From NCBI GenBank assembly GCA_905233515.1, contig CAJOEQ010000088.1:1-5141 (forward strand): a stretch of 5,141 nt of DNA, read 5' to 3'. This document shows, piece by piece, positions 4,344-5,141 of this stretch. The translations under genes and the position numbers were made by a program. Under the pieces are notes generated by a model. That model did not search any database and was not told the origin of the DNA. It saw only the letters and a list, made by a program, of their open reading frames with translations. How positions within the stretch are numbered: the stretch's first letter is position 1; every line of letters begins with the position of its first letter. Source of the stretch: an uncultured Synergistales bacterium. Its GTDB lineage: Bacteria; Synergistota; Synergistia; Synergistales; Aminobacteriaceae.

Positions 4344-5141
4344 TTCTGCTTTCTGAGCTTGTTAAATTTGCACTAGTTACCGTTAAATTTTCCATAGTTG
4401 ACTCTAGCGCGTTCTCGTATGAGCCTATGTTTGCACGTTGAGCAGATATATTTTTAATCGCCCTGTCAATTGTAGTAATAGCCTTTGAAGCTCGTTCACT
4501 AGTCATGACATTAACGCCGCTGATTCTCAAACCTGCAGAAGACATATCGCCTATATCAATAGTAATTCTTTCGCCTTCATTTGCTCCGACTTGGAAATCG
4601 ATATTATTTTTCACGACGTGCAAAATTGTCGAATAATAATCACTCTCAGGAACGAAAATAAAATTTTTATCTTTATCGCTCCATATGGCATTAACTCCGG
4701 ACATAGGGTCAAATTCAACGTCAATATTTTTATCAATTACGCCGCAAAGCATATTTTCAGAAGTCTTTATATTCCTTGCGATTACTGAATTGTCATGAGC
4801 ATTATACACAGAGACATTATAAGAACTTTCCTGCGAATTCTGAACAGTATTCAGGCCAAGCGCGTCTATTAAATCACCTTCAGCACTTGAAAATGTAAGC
4901 TCGCCGGCTGACTCTGGAATCACTGGAATTAAGAAAGTCCCTTTTACTGTCTCCATTCCGCTGCCTTGTGTTGGATTCTCTACAAAAGTTACGAGATTAT
5001 TTGCATGATCGCCCGAAATATATTGACCTTGTCCGAGATCTTCAGCGATTGCCTTATTTAATTTTTTGCGGACATCGTTTAAAGTATCTGACGCATTAAG
5101 AGTTATAGATGCTTTATTGCCGTTATTCTGAGTTATTGTTA
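4333..5141 (-). CDS. Flagellin, C-terminally truncated (partial, 5' end off the right edge)
   Basis: Flagellin polymerises outside the cell into the flagellar filament. The frame is open from the stop at 4333-4335 to the edge, giving 268 visible residues; the ATG at 4954-4956 is internal. In order, the visible part holds a flagellin IN-type motif (LNASDTLNDVRKKLNKAI, about 14-31), a variable middle (GDLIDALGL, YNVSVYNAHDNSVIARNIK, LCGVIDKNIDVEFD), the FQVGANEGERITIDIGDM motif (about 182-199), and the start of the C-terminal domain (AITTIDRAIKNISAQRANIG, LESTMENLTVTSANLTSSESR, 220-265). An ordinary flagellin continues after ESR with IRDxDMA and about 35 further residues that form the D0 coiled coil. 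Here it ends SQY-stop. After the stop, a -2-type shift at 4323-4343 reads VSIEFAS, resembling the missing (I)SDVDFAS. The copy is therefore probably broken, or a donor for recombination. The resemblance is to Synergistota-type flagellins, from memory. Confidence 0.88.
   Translation of the reverse strand, partial: TITQNNGNKASITLNASDTLNDVRKKLNKAIAEDLGQGQYISGDHANNLVTFVENPTQGSGMETVKGTFLIPVIPESAGELTFSSAEGDLIDALGLNTVQNSQESSYNVSVYNAHDNSVIARNIKTSENMLCGVIDKNIDVEFDPMSGVNAIWSDKDKNFIFVPESDYYSTILHVVKNNIDFQVGANEGERITIDIGDMSSAGLRISGVNVMTSERASKAITTIDRAIKNISAQRANIGSYENALESTMENLTVTSANLTSSESRSQY

Noticed and set aside
4591..4788. Plus-strand open frame of 65 codons inside the flagellin gene
   Set aside because: Antisense shadow of the flagellin variable region with no start signals.
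4333..4956. Reading the flagellin as a complete 207-aa protein starting at ATG 4954-4956
   Set aside because: The same frame stays open to the right edge through an IN-type flagellin motif, and no Shine-Dalgarno precedes that ATG.
1..5141. CRISPR arrays, tRNA or rRNA genes, insertion sequences
   Set aside because: No spaced direct repeats, cloverleaf-like segments, transposase motifs or terminal inverted repeats were seen.

Overview
The window reads as a fragment of a bacterial chromosome of low to moderate GC. It carries secreted binding proteins, an envelope-type efflux pump and a flagellin, so the source is a motile bacterium and probably a diderm. The flagellin's variable region and C-terminal domain resemble, from memory, those of Synergistota anaerobes. 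That placement is an inference and was not tested by any search.

Positions 1-2381, all on the minus strand and tightly spaced, hold two consecutive copies of a two-gene unit. Each unit is a small secreted proline-rich, Arg/Glu-rich protein followed by a secreted family-3 solute-binding protein. Reading along the minus strand the order is: 123-aa proline-rich protein (2381-2010), binding protein B (1993-1217), 159-aa proline-rich protein (1192-713), binding protein A (695 to beyond the left edge). Gaps are 16, 24 and 17 bp and every gene has a near-consensus Shine-Dalgarno, so this looks like one operon. No permease or ATPase gene is present here.

The main discovery is that both binding proteins are circularly permuted relative to ordinary SBP_bac_3 proteins. 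The half that is normally C-terminal (DLKGxKVGV through the final helices) comes first. A linker of about 20 residues follows, and then the half that is normally N-terminal (VGCSATFPPYE through FSDPY). Total length and the amino-acid-binding Arg and Asp are kept, so the fold can probably close and bind an amino-acid-like ligand.

Positions 2382-2863 hold a hairpin that could terminate the upstream transcript, an unrecognised 65-aa gene on the minus strand (2684-2487) with an excellent ribosome binding site, and a divergent intergenic region. On the plus strand that region has an extended -10 promoter followed by a strong terminator-like hairpin with eight T's, ahead of the next gene.

Positions 2864-4270 (+) encode a complete MATE-family efflux transporter that starts with TTG. 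It converges on a flagellin gene (minus, 4333 to beyond the right edge), with a shared hairpin between them. The flagellin lacks the last ~40 residues of its C-terminal D0 helix. A short out-of-frame remnant after the stop suggests a frameshifted, decaying or donor-type copy.
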